A stretch of DNA of 64,000 nt from Konateibacter massiliensis (GTDB lineage: Bacteria; Bacillota; Clostridia; Lachnospirales; Lachnospiraceae). The notes below the pieces were generated by a model. It was not told where the DNA came from, did not search any database, and saw only the letters and a list, made by a program, of their open reading frames with translations. Position numbers and translations under genes: made by a program. Of this stretch, positions 17,821-26,066 are shown one piece after another. The first letter of the stretch is position 1, and each line of letters starts with the position of its first letter. Where the stretch lies: NCBI RefSeq assembly GCF_900184995.1, contig NZ_LT860098.1:563001-627000 (forward strand), written 5' to 3'.

Positions 17821-18687
17821 ATGTTGATATATAAATTACAGAAAAAGGAAGACCTTTCAAACAGCGAACAGATTTTAGCGGATTTTATTCTCGCCAATAC
17901 TCTGCGGGTCTGTAATATGAGTACCCGTGAGATTTCCTCCGAGGCGTTTGTCTCCTCTGCTACCGTGGTACGTTTTGCAAAAAAAATGGGTTTTGACAGC
18001 TATGAGCAGTTTAAACAGCAGCTATATGCGGAGTGGAGCAGCACCGATGAGAAATATCTGACGATAGACGCTGATTTTCCCTATGATGCCGATACGCCCT
18101 ATGAAACTATTTTTGACCGTATTGCAGGGCTTGAAAAAAAGGCAATCCAAGAGACAAAAGAGATGATTCATCTTGATAAATGGGAAGCTTTGATAGAGGA
18201 CATTGCCGGCTGCAAAGCCATTGATCTATACGGTGAGGGCGTTTCCTATGAGACGGCTCACTCCTTTGCCAGCAATATGAACCGGCTGGGCTATGATATT
18301 TTTGTGGAAAAAGACAGAGCAAGACAGGTACACCGGAGCACAAATCTGTTTCCGGATCACTTTAATTTATTTCTGTCCTATTCAGGCGAATCAAACTTTA
18401 GCCTGTCCATAGCCAAAATGTTGCACAAACACAAATTGAAATCCTTGTCTATCACAAGCGAGCGTCCAAACCAGCTTATGAATCAGACAACCCACCATCT
18501 CTCTATCGCCAGAATGGAGGGCAAAATTACAACAGGGGGTATCTCCACGATATGCTCCACTATTTCTTTTGCCTTTCTTCTCGACTTAATCTATTCCTGT
18601 GTATTACAAAAAAAATATGATGAAAACCTGGCACATATCCGGAAAGGTATTTATGCGGCGAAAGAATTTGAGTTAAACGGAAAATAG
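17821..18687 (+). CDS. MurR/RpiR-family transcriptional regulator
   Basis: A 288-residue regulator. The N-terminal HTH_6 domain (about 1-75) has REISSEAFVSSATVVRFAKK, characteristic of the RpiR family, and a SIS sugar-phosphate-binding domain covers about 110-250 (LYGEGVSYETAHSFASNMNR and LFLSYSGESNFSLSIA). The ATG at 17821 is chosen because a GGAAGTGGG ribosome site precedes it and the domain begins there. It is followed by a PTS EIIBC gene in the same direction, so the ligand is probably the phosphosugar made by that transporter. A repeat element of about 115 bp separates the two genes. Confidence 0.92.
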   Translation: MLIYKLQKKEDLSNSEQILADFILANTLRVCNMSTREISSEAFVSSATVVRFAKKMGFDSYEQFKQQLYAEWSSTDEKYLTIDADFPYDADTPYETIFDRIAGLEKKAIQETKEMIHLDKWEALIEDIAGCKAIDLYGEGVSYETAHSFASNMNRLGYDIFVEKDRARQVHRSTNLFPDHFNLFLSYSGESNFSLSIAKMLHKHKLKSLSITSERPNQLMNQTTHHLSIARMEGKITTGGISTICSTISFAFLLDLIYSCVLQKKYDENLAHIRKGIYAAKEFELNGK

Positions 18688-18696
18688 TACAAAAAT

Positions 18697-18814
18697 AAAG
18701 CGGACAAGTCCGCATCAACTCCCTAATCCCTCACTTATAAGGGACTTGGCTGCTTTGTCGCGCCGAATGCAGTCACGTAGTGACATCTTCCGCTTGCATT
18801 CGTGCGCATAAATA
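18697..18814. repeat. Composite intergenic repeat, copy A
   Basis: Left module: AAAGC and CAAGTCC pair at a distance with GGACTTG and GCTTT. Right module (18760-18810): GCGC, CGAATGCA, hairpin GTCAC-gta-GTGAC, linker ATCTTCCGCT, TGCATTCG, T, GCGCATA. It is about 70 percent identical to copy B on the left and nearly identical on the right. The adjoining palindrome TGAAACATTGTTTCA (18815-18829) could belong to the element or be an operator. Confidence 0.85.
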
Positions 18815-18886
18815 TGAAACATTGTTTCAAAAAACAACTTTCTTTTCTCTTTTTCTGAAACAGCCCGTCAAAACCGTCTCAAATCA

Positions 18887-18915
18887 TTTACAGAGGGTAA
18901 AATAATTGTTATAGT
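18887..18915 (+). promoter_or_regulatory. Candidate promoter of the PTS gene
   Basis: TTTACA (18887-18892), 17-bp spacer, TATAGT (18910-18915), about 50 nt before the start codon. Confidence 0.5.
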
Positions 18916-18963
18916 TGCCTTGTTTAAAGCAATTGCCAAAAGGCAAAAGGAGGATTTTTGATT

Positions 18964-20364
18964 ATGGGAAAGAAGGATATGTATCAAAAGACAGCAAAAG
19001 AGGTACTAGAAGCTGTCGGTGGCAAAGAAAATGTAAAACAGGTTACACACTGTATGACAAGGCTTCGTTTTGACTTAAAGGATGACAAGCTACCGAATCA
19101 AGAGGAAATCAAACAGATTGAAGGCGTTGCCGGTGTGGTTCAGTCCGGGGGACAGTATCAGGTCATCATCGGAACAACTGTGGAGGCGGTTTACACCGAG
19201 CTGATTCAGATTGGTGGTTTCACCGAGCAGGAAGCTGTAACCGAAAACCTAGACGGCTCAAAGAAAAAGCTAACAGCAAAATCTATTTTAAGCTCTGTCT
19301 TTAATTATCTGTCCGGCAGCCTGACACCGCTGATTCCAATTTTACTCGCGGCTTCCCTGTGCAGAACAGTGGCGGCTGTGCTTGGACCACAGCTTATCGG
19401 GGCTATCACAGAAGAAAGCAGCCTTTACATTCTATTTTCCTTTGTGGGCGACGCGGGATTTTATTTCTTGCCGATATTTCTTGGCTACTCCGCTGCAAAA
19501 AAGCTGGGCTGCAGTATCCCGATCGGAATGCTTTTAGGCGCTGTGCTGGTTCATCCGACCTTTATTAATATCGCGACGGAAGGCACGCCATTTAGCGTTT
19601 ACGGTATTCCGTCCATGACAGAAAATTATGCAAGCACTGTTATTCCGATGATTTTAATTATATGGATTATGTCCTATGTGGAAAAATTCCTCAAAAAGTA
19701 CTCACCGGATGTATTGAAGGTTTTTCTAGTACCTTTCGGTACTCTGCTTGTTATGCTTCCTCTCGCTCTGTGCGTGTTTGGACCGGCAGGAGCCTTCTTC
19801 GGAACATATATCTGTAACGCAATTATCAGTGTAAACAGCGTAGCCGGACCTCTCGGAGTCGCAATTATCGGCGGAACATTTGCTATTTTGGTATTGACCG
19901 GTATGCACCCTGTACTGTTTACTTATTTATTTGTCACATTCCCAATGCTTGGCTATGACACCTTTATGGAACCCGGCGTCCTCGCTGCAAGCTGGGCTGG
20001 CACCGGTGTTGCGATTGCCTGTGCATTAAAATTTAAAAAGAAGGAAAACCGCACTCTGACAATCAGTTACATTATCACTTGGTTTATCGGAGGAGTCGGC
20101 GAGCCGCTTTTATACGGGCTAAGCGTTCCTTATAAAACACCGCTGTATGCCGGAGCGATTGCAGGCTTTATTACAGGTCTTGCGGCAGGACTTTTTAATC
20201 TGACCGCATATATTTTAAACACAAGCAACGGAATCTATTTGCTTCCTGCCTTTGTGGGCGGCTCAACTTCAAACTATATTGCATTGGGCGCAACCCTTGC
20301 CATCGGCTTGATAAGCGGTTTCGTCGTAATGTCCTTTATGAAGTTGGATGAAACTATAAAATAG
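18964..20364 (+). CDS. PTS sugar transporter EIIBC (glucoside/sucrose/MurNAc class)
   Basis: A 466-residue membrane permease of the phosphotransferase system. EIIB occupies about residues 1-85 with the phosphocysteine Cys30 in VTHCMTRLRF. EIIC follows with about ten membrane segments and the signatures VLTGMHPVLF and GGVGEPLLYGL. No EIIA domain is attached, so an EIIA must act from elsewhere. The ATG at 18964 is preferred over a TTG two codons earlier because AGGAGG is 10 nt away. It sits between an RpiR-type regulator and an MBL-fold hydrolase, with no phosphoglycosidase nearby. The class fits beta-glucosides, sucrose, trehalose or MurNAc; the sugar is unknown. Confidence 0.93.
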   Translation: MGKKDMYQKTAKEVLEAVGGKENVKQVTHCMTRLRFDLKDDKLPNQEEIKQIEGVAGVVQSGGQYQVIIGTTVEAVYTELIQIGGFTEQEAVTENLDGSKKKLTAKSILSSVFNYLSGSLTPLIPILLAASLCRTVAAVLGPQLIGAITEESSLYILFSFVGDAGFYFLPIFLGYSAAKKLGCSIPIGMLLGAVLVHPTFINIATEGTPFSVYGIPSMTENYASTVIPMILIIWIMSYVEKFLKKYSPDVLKVFLVPFGTLLVMLPLALCVFGPAGAFFGTYICNAIISVNSVAGPLGVAIIGGTFAILVLTGMHPVLFTYLFVTFPMLGYDTFMEPGVLAASWAGTGVAIACALKFKKKENRTLTISYIITWFIGGVGEPLLYGLSVPYKTPLYAGAIAGFITGLAAGLFNLTAYILNTSNGIYLLPAFVGGSTSNYIALGATLAIGLISGFVVMSFMKLDETIK

Positions 20365-20381
20365 TAGTAAAAGGAGACACA

Positions 20382-21194
20382 ATGGAATACTATCAATCAG
20401 AAAAATTAAGCGAACGACTCTATCGTATTACAGAAATCGGCGGTGTCTGCTGTTATCTTGTCGTAGGCGACAGTAGAGCGTGCTTGCTTGATACCGGCTG
20501 CGGCTACGGAAACCTAAGAGAATACATAGAGACAATAACGGATAAGCCTGTTTTTGTTCTTCTCACCCACGGTCATCATGACCATATGGGAGCTTGTGCA
20601 CTTTTTGACGAGGTGTATATAAATCCCGCTGACCTGCCTGTGTTTACAAGCTTCGGCGTGATGGAAAAGCGTCTTGAAGAGGCAAAATCATTTGAGGTGC
20701 TGTCTCATTTCACAGAGAAGGACTTGGTACCTACCCGCACAGAAAAGATAAAGCCTGTCGTAGACGGAGACGTATTTGATTTGGGTGGAATTACAATTAA
20801 AATGCTTCTCGTGAAGGGACATACACCGGGAATTTTATGTCCGCTGCTTGTAGAAGAGCGAACGATTATTTTCGGCGATGCATGCGGTGTGGGAGTTTTG
20901 CTGTTTGATGAATTTTCCTCCACGGTATCAGAATATCGAGACAGCCTGTTAAATCTCAAGAAATATGAGAAGGATTATGACCGTATTTACCGTAATCATG
21001 GTACCTTTTCCTCCCCGAAGGAGCTGCTCGACAATGTAATCGAGTGCTGCGATCTTATCCTCGCCGGGGAAGATGACCACCAGCCGGTTTCCATACATGG
21101 TTTTGATCTGTTTGCGGCAAAAGCAGTAAATGAGCACGGACGCATTGATGGAAAGCAGGGAAATATTATGTATAGTCTTGAGAAAGCTCGATAG
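20382..21194 (+). CDS. MBL-fold metallo-hydrolase linked to the PTS gene
   Basis: A 270-residue metallo-beta-lactamase-fold protein with the zinc motif HGHHDH (63-68), the preceding strand ending in Asp (ACLLDTGCG), VKGHTPGIL (third histidine), FGDACGVG (bridging Asp) and a later RNHGTF histidine. It is glyoxalase-II-like in size and hydrolyses an unknown ester, thioester, lactone or phosphodiester. It starts 17 nt after the PTS gene with its own AAAAGGAG, so the two are co-transcribed. In PTS loci this place is usually taken by a phosphoglycosidase or an etherase, which makes the assignment unusual. There is no signal peptide. Confidence 0.88.
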   Translation: MEYYQSEKLSERLYRITEIGGVCCYLVVGDSRACLLDTGCGYGNLREYIETITDKPVFVLLTHGHHDHMGACALFDEVYINPADLPVFTSFGVMEKRLEEAKSFEVLSHFTEKDLVPTRTEKIKPVVDGDVFDLGGITIKMLLVKGHTPGILCPLLVEERTIIFGDACGVGVLLFDEFSSTVSEYRDSLLNLKKYEKDYDRIYRNHGTFSSPKELLDNVIECCDLILAGEDDHQPVSIHGFDLFAAKAVNEHGRIDGKQGNIMYSLEKAR

Positions 21195-21200
21195 ATAGAA

Positions 21201-21235
21201 AACAGTCGTCATTTAGGTAATGACGGCCGTTTTTT
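21201..21235. terminator. Terminator between MBL hydrolase and MFS transporter genes
   Basis: AACAGTCGTCATT pairs with AATGACGGCCGTT (one mismatch, one wobble, loop TAGGT), followed by a T-run on the plus strand. The genes converge here, so it may serve both. Confidence 0.75.
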
Positions 21236-21241
21236 CTATTA

Positions 21242-22681
21242 TTAGCTTACCTTTTCCAATTCTTCTTTCTTCCCCTTTTGGGAGTGCTTATTGATTTGAA
21301 CGGACAGAATAAGTCCAAGTATAAGCACAACTCCCATAACAAGAAGCGCCGAGGAAAAGCCTGCTGAAACAGATTGCTCAGCCGTATGATCTGTGTTTAA
21401 TGCTCTAAGCTGTGCAGATGCCATAACTCCCAGATAAAGAGAGGAACCGATTGCTGCCGCTACCTGCTGCAAGGTATTTAAAATGGCTACGCCATGAGGA
21501 TACATCGGCTTCGGCAGATTGCTCAGCGCTGTCGTCTGTGACGGTGACAGTGTGCTTCCGATTCCGATGCAAAACAAAATATAAACCATCATAATTTGAA
21601 GCAGAGGTGTCTCGGTATTTGAAAAATACAGTATGGACAGCCCGATTAATATAACCGCAAAACCACAAGGCAACAAAAACTTGGAACCGATTTTATCATA
21701 TATTTTTCCGCTCAAAAGTGACATTACACCGTTTACAAGTGTCGCGGGCAGAATAACCAGTGCCGCGATAAAAGCGGTTGCTCCGAGTGCTCCTTGCAAA
21801 AACATAGGAAGCATGACATTCATTGTAAAAATTGTCATCATGGAAATCATAACAAGCCCGGCACCGATAGAAAATTTTCTGTGCTGAAACGTTTTTATCT
21901 CAAGCATCGGCTCCTTGAGCACCAACTGGCGTTTGCAAAAGAAATATACGGCTCCCAGTCCGACCAAAAGAATAACAGCTCCTGCAAGCATATTTCCGCC
22001 TGCGCTCAGTTCATTTAAGGCATAGACAACTCCGCCGACACCCACGGTTGATAAGAGCAGGGAAGCAATATCCAGCTTCGGTTTTGACAGCGTTGTGATA
22101 TTTGCAATATAAATATAACCCATGCCCATAAGCAGGATAATAACGGGTATAAGCATATAAAACAGCATATGCCATTCAAAATATTTTAAAACAAATCCTG
22201 AAACAGTCGGTCCCAAAGCAGGTCCTAACTGTATCGCGCAGGAACAGATTCCCATTGCACTTCCGTGCTTATGATGCGGTGTAATTAAGAGTACAACCGT
22301 CATCATAATGGACACCATCATTCCTGTGCCGAATGCCTGTACCATACGGGAAACAAGCAGCATGACAAAGGTGTCAGACAATGCTGCACCGATTGTTCCG
22401 ATTAACAAAACGCTCATTGCACTGAGGTATAATTTTTTAATTTCAAAGGTCTGGATTAAAAATGCTGTAATCGGAACCATAACGGCAACGATAATCATAT
22501 AGGCTGTGACAATCCACTGTATCGTGCCTGCCGTCACCTTCATATCCTCCATCAGGATGTTAAGAGAAACATTTAGGATTGTCTCATTAAACAGCCCCAA
22601 AAAAGCACTTAATACCAGTACAATAAGTACGGCGGTGGTATTTACTTTCTTCATTTCAACTACATGTTCTTTGTTATTCAT
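21242..22681 (-). CDS. MFS drug exporter, DHA2 (EmrB/QacA) family
   Basis: A 479-residue protein with about 14 membrane segments. Landmarks are the first helix AVLIVLVLSAFLGLFNETIL, WIVTAYMIIVAVMVPITAFL and the motif-C region IQLGPALGPTVSGFVLK. DHA2 antiporters expel drugs, bile salts or other amphiphiles with proton motive force. It converges with the MBL hydrolase gene and lies downstream of repeat copy B, so it is probably a single-gene unit. No regulator is adjacent in the same direction. The substrate cannot be deduced. Confidence 0.92.
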   Translation of the reverse strand: MNNKEHVVEMKKVNTTAVLIVLVLSAFLGLFNETILNVSLNILMEDMKVTAGTIQWIVTAYMIIVAVMVPITAFLIQTFEIKKLYLSAMSVLLIGTIGAALSDTFVMLLVSRMVQAFGTGMMVSIMMTVVLLITPHHKHGSAMGICSCAIQLGPALGPTVSGFVLKYFEWHMLFYMLIPVIILLMGMGYIYIANITTLSKPKLDIASLLLSTVGVGGVVYALNELSAGGNMLAGAVILLVGLGAVYFFCKRQLVLKEPMLEIKTFQHRKFSIGAGLVMISMMTIFTMNVMLPMFLQGALGATAFIAALVILPATLVNGVMSLLSGKIYDKIGSKFLLPCGFAVILIGLSILYFSNTETPLLQIMMVYILFCIGIGSTLSPSQTTALSNLPKPMYPHGVAILNTLQQVAAAIGSSLYLGVMASAQLRALNTDHTAEQSVSAGFSSALLVMGVVLILGLILSVQINKHSQKGKKEELEKVS

Positions 22682-22721
22682 ACATTTACTCCTATCTTAA
22701 TATTGTTAGTTTTCAAAGATA

Positions 22722-22840
22722 AAAAGCAGACAAGTCTGTGTCAGCTCTAACTCTCTACTCATAAGGGGACTTGTCTGATTTTTTTGCGCCGAATGCAGTC
22801 ACGTAGTGACATCTTTCCATTTGCATTCGTGCGCATAATA
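22722..22840. repeat. Composite intergenic repeat, copy B
   Basis: Left module: CAGACAAGTC pairs with GACTTGTCTG and ends in a seven-T run, so it is terminator-like on the plus strand. Right module (22786-22837): GCGC, CGAATGCA, GTCAC-gta-GTGAC, linker ATCTTTCCATT, TGCATTCG, T, GCGCATA. It lies between the MFS start and the CarD gene end. Confidence 0.85.
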
Positions 22841-22842
22841 TT

Positions 22843-22890
22843 TTTTATATCATAGGAAATTGCAAAGCAATTTTCTATGGTATAAAAAAA
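22843..22890. repeat. TATAGCATAGGAA-type palindromic repeat, copy 1
   Basis: Two complementary arms read TTTTTTATATCATAGGAAA and TTTTCTATGGTATAAAAAA, around TTGCAAAGCAA. It directly follows composite repeat copy B and its A-run overlaps the T-run of the CarD terminator. It closely resembles the hairpin at 42951-42999. Confidence 0.75.
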
Positions 22891-22920
22891 GAGCGCAAAT
22901 CCAAATCTGGATTTACGCTC
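22891..22920 (-). terminator. Terminator of the CarD-like gene
   Basis: On the minus strand GAGCGTAAATCC pairs with GGATTTGCGCTC (one mismatch) and is followed by seven T residues. Confidence 0.85.
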
Positions 22921-23000
22921 TTGCTACTCGACTTTTAATACTTTATCATATTTTTAAATTTTTTTCAATCATTTTAGTATCGGTGTAATGTAGGCTGCTT

Positions 23001-23522
23001 TTACTCATTTCTTTCGTCTTGCTTTTTCTCCAGAAATTCTTGAATATATCCGCCTACCTCATCCTTGTCTATACCAAGGACGACAGCCATCTCTCCGTAT
23101 AGCTTTTCCTCTGCCATATGGAAATAGCGTTCATCTACCATCGTTACCTTTTTTCCGTCCTCTTCACGCTGCTTTTTCCTAGAATGCAGCGTCTTGATAA
23201 TCTGTATTAATTTACGGCAATCACAGCTGCTTATGGCATTTTTGTACTCCTGCTCCCGCCCTCTTTCATCCGCAATCCACATAGGCTCTAAATCAGGCAA
23301 ATCACCAAGCAAATCTGTTATCTCTTCTTTTGTCATAGCATGGCGGATAAATACTTTTTTATTATCTACGGGAACAAAAACCTTGCCATTGGTATCATAA
23401 ATGGGTATCAGCGTATAATAAATCCTGTTATTTGTCATACTGCTCAACTTTAGCTGTCCTACATCCTCCACCTTGCATATTCCATTGTTTCCATACACAA
23501 CCGTATCGCCAACCTGAAACAT
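23001..23522 (-). CDS. CarD-like transcriptional regulator
   Basis: A 173-residue protein beginning with the RNA-polymerase-interacting CarD/TRCF domain (about 1-60): FQVGDTVVYGNNGICKVEDV and YYTLIPIYDTNGKVFVPVDN. The C-terminal part (about 70-170) is helical, charged and contains KTLHSRKKQREEDGKKVTMV, as in CarD proteins. In mycobacteria and myxobacteria such proteins stabilise open promoter complexes; in clostridia they are common but less studied. The ATG at 23522 is preferred to a TTG two codons upstream because AAGGAG is 7 nt away. It is a single-gene unit with its own promoter and terminator. Confidence 0.92.
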   Translation of the reverse strand: MFQVGDTVVYGNNGICKVEDVGQLKLSSMTNNRIYYTLIPIYDTNGKVFVPVDNKKVFIRHAMTKEEITDLLGDLPDLEPMWIADERGREQEYKNAISSCDCRKLIQIIKTLHSRKKQREEDGKKVTMVDERYFHMAEEKLYGEMAVVLGIDKDEVGGYIQEFLEKKQDERNE

Positions 23523-23636
23523 ATTCAATCTCCTTTACTTTCTATCCTGCAAAAACGTTTAAAGTTTCCTTCTTCTCCTACCCATCTGCCGTAAATTTTC
23601 CTTCCTCTTTTATGAGATTTTTTCTAGCTATATTCT

Positions 23637-23665
23637 ATTATAACACTTTTATTTCTTTTTTGTAA
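23637..23665 (-). promoter_or_regulatory. Candidate promoter of the CarD-like gene
   Basis: On the minus strand TTACAA (23665-23660), 17-bp spacer, consensus TATAAT (23642-23637). The leader is about 110 nt. Confidence 0.65.
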
Positions 23666-23841
23666 GGAGTTTCGCTCTATAACTGTATTTTCAGCTATTA
23701 TTACCGGAATGATGTGAGTATGTTTTGTGCAAGATTATAGCAGTAAAAGGGTGTGCAGGGCATATTCTTGAGCTGACATGGCGGATGCAACCGAAATCTG
23801 TGGTAAATAGATCCAATTCTACATTCTCGAAACTTCATGCT
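23666..23841. other. Gene-free stretch between CarD promoter and GH3 gene end
   Basis: Together with the CarD leader this makes a gap of about 320 nt. No ORF, convincing terminator for the GH3 gene or RNA gene could be supported. A segment around 23775-23800 faintly resembles a tRNA D-arm, but no cloverleaf forms. Confidence 0.5.
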
Positions 23842-26043
23842 CTACAGCTCTATCTCTCCCGCAAGGCAGTCCACTGAATTCTTCCCGATAAAAATTTCAA
23901 ATTTTCCCTTTTCCACAACATAATTCATTTCGTTATCATAATAACCAAGCTTTTCAAACGGTATGGAAAACATCACTGTCTTTTCCTCACCAACCCCTAC
24001 ATGCACCTTCTTAAAATCCACCAGCAGCTTTACCGGACGGACGCGCTTTGCCGCAACATCTCTGAAATAGCACTGCACAATCTCATCTCCGTCATATTCA
24101 CCTTTGTTTTTCACCTTCACAGATGCCTCAAAGCAGTCCTTTTCTTTTTTTAATATAAAGTTACTGTACCCATATTCCGTATAGCTTAACCCAAATCCAA
24201 ACGGATAAAGCGGCTTTAGAGGTGTGTCCAGATATTTTGAGGTAAATTTGCTCTTTCCTCCCGGTCTTCCCGTGTTCATATGCGCATAGTAAACCGGACA
24301 TTGTCCTGATTTGCAGGGAAACGTCGCCGTAAGCTTACCGCTTGGATTTACTCTGCCGTATAAAATATCAAGAATAGCATTGCCTGCTTCCACACCCGGA
24401 TGCCATGCTTCCAAAATAGCCGGGATATTCTCGGAAACCCAAGGTATTGCAAGGGGTCTTCCGTTAAATACAACCGCGACAACCGTCTTTTTTATCTCCA
24501 GTAAATGTGCAAGCATTTCCAGTTGATATTTGGGAAGCGTGATATCTGCACGGCTTGCCGCTTCTCCGCTCTGGTCTTTATCCTCCCCGATTGCCGCTAT
24601 CACAATGTCACAGTCTTTTAACCGGTCAAGCTCTTCTCTGACTACCGAAATCTCTTTTGTTTCCTCATTTTGTTTCGTGCCCGCAATGTAGATAAAGTCA
24701 ATCTTTTGTTCTTTAAAGGCATCTACAAGGCTTATGCAGTCCTCCCCGTCAGCACCGATTGCCCATGCTCCCGTCATCTCGCTTCTTCTGTCTGCCAGAT
24801 TGCCTACTATTCCGATTTTGCTCTTTGGTTTTAAAGGCAGCACATTCTCATTTTTCAAAAGGACCATCGATTTCTGAGCGGCTTCTCTGGCAAGCTCTCT
24901 ATGCTCCGTCCTTAGAAACTCTTCCTTCTCTCGCTTTTCACTTGTCTGATATGGATTCTCAAATAATCCTAGTTCAAATTTAATTCTTAGAATATTGGCA
25001 ACGGCATCGTCCAGTACTTTTTCATCAAGCTCTCCGGACCGGACCAGTGCTGCAAGCTCATTGATATAGCTGTTCGAACTCATATCCATATCAACACCTG
25101 CCTCCAATGCCTGTTTTGCCGCCTCTCTTTTATCCTCTACAATGCCGTGGTTGACACACTCTGCAATTGCGTTAGCATCACTCACCGTCATGCCGTCAAA
25201 TCCCCAATCTCCTCGAAGCACCTTTTTCAAAAGCCACTCATTTACCGTACAAGGAACTCCGTTTAGGTCATTAAAAGCAGGCATAACTGCCCTTGCCCCG
25301 GCTTTGATGCAGCTTTCATATGCCGGAAGATATTCTTCATAAAACCGCTGCAAAGACATATCAACCCGATTGTAATCCTTTCCCGCTTCCCCTGCACCGT
25401 ATCCGGCAAAGTGTTTTATACAGGAAGCTAAGGCGTCCTCTCTTGCCAGGTCATCTCCTTGAAATCCCTTTACCTTTGCCGCTCCAAAGAGGGCATTTAA
25501 GCGGACGTCCTCGCCTGCCCCTTCACTGATACGTCCCCACCTAGCATCCTTTGCAACGTCCACCATAGGTGCAAACGTCATGTGAATACCGGAAGCTGTC
25601 GCCTCTTTTGCCGCAACACGCGCAGTTTTTTCCCACAGCTCAGGCTCCCACGCACAAGCTTCCGCCAGCGGTATCGGCATAACTGTGCGGTAGCCATGTA
25701 TCACATCATATCCAAAAAGCAGGGGAATGCCAAGTCTTGTCTCCTCCACGGCTATCTTTTGCAGGCGATTTGTTGTCCCCGCGCTTTTGATTCCATTGTA
25801 AGAACCGATTTTTCCTGCACGAAGCTCGTCCTCGTGGAAGTCTTCCTTTGCCGTGCTCATCAGCCTTCCAAACTCTTCTTCTGTTATCTTCTTATCAAAC
25901 ATCATGTCGAGCAGCTCCTCAAAGCTAACCTCAAAGGCCCCTACCAATGAGGGGCCGCATTGCTGCAATTGACCTACTTTTTCTTCCAAGGTCATCTGTG
26001 CAAGTAATTTATTTATTTTTATTTCTATTTTATCGTTTTTCAT
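23842..26043 (-). CDS. Glycoside hydrolase family 3 (BglX-like)
   Basis: A 733-residue cytoplasmic GH3 enzyme in standard order: barrel (about 1-350), alpha/beta domain (about 385-600) and fibronectin-III-like domain (about 640-730). Landmarks are KHFAGYG (210-216), the nucleophile Asp289 in GMTVSDANA and SGEAASRADI. The ATG at 26043 is chosen for its AAGGAG six bases upstream; an earlier ATG would overlap the permease end. It is the last gene of a unit comprising kinase, regulator, binding protein and two permeases, so it probably degrades the imported oligosaccharide. It is a clear paralogue of the enzyme encoded at 4524-6773. Confidence 0.95.
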   Translation of the reverse strand: MKNDKIEIKINKLLAQMTLEEKVGQLQQCGPSLVGAFEVSFEELLDMMFDKKITEEEFGRLMSTAKEDFHEDELRAGKIGSYNGIKSAGTTNRLQKIAVEETRLGIPLLFGYDVIHGYRTVMPIPLAEACAWEPELWEKTARVAAKEATASGIHMTFAPMVDVAKDARWGRISEGAGEDVRLNALFGAAKVKGFQGDDLAREDALASCIKHFAGYGAGEAGKDYNRVDMSLQRFYEEYLPAYESCIKAGARAVMPAFNDLNGVPCTVNEWLLKKVLRGDWGFDGMTVSDANAIAECVNHGIVEDKREAAKQALEAGVDMDMSSNSYINELAALVRSGELDEKVLDDAVANILRIKFELGLFENPYQTSEKREKEEFLRTEHRELAREAAQKSMVLLKNENVLPLKPKSKIGIVGNLADRRSEMTGAWAIGADGEDCISLVDAFKEQKIDFIYIAGTKQNEETKEISVVREELDRLKDCDIVIAAIGEDKDQSGEAASRADITLPKYQLEMLAHLLEIKKTVVAVVFNGRPLAIPWVSENIPAILEAWHPGVEAGNAILDILYGRVNPSGKLTATFPCKSGQCPVYYAHMNTGRPGGKSKFTSKYLDTPLKPLYPFGFGLSYTEYGYSNFILKKEKDCFEASVKVKNKGEYDGDEIVQCYFRDVAAKRVRPVKLLVDFKKVHVGVGEEKTVMFSIPFEKLGYYDNEMNYVVEKGKFEIFIGKNSVDCLAGEIEL

Positions 26044-26066
26044 TCTACACTCCTTTTCCGGCACTC

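Noticed and set aside
18697-18814. Composite repeat as riboswitch, CRISPR unit or insertion sequence
   Set aside because: No regularly spaced short repeats, no transposase and no known aptamer motif; copies lie before unrelated genes in either orientation.
23760-23835. tRNA-like stretch between the CarD-like and GH3 genes
   Set aside because: A D-arm-like segment is present, but acceptor, anticodon and T arms do not pair.
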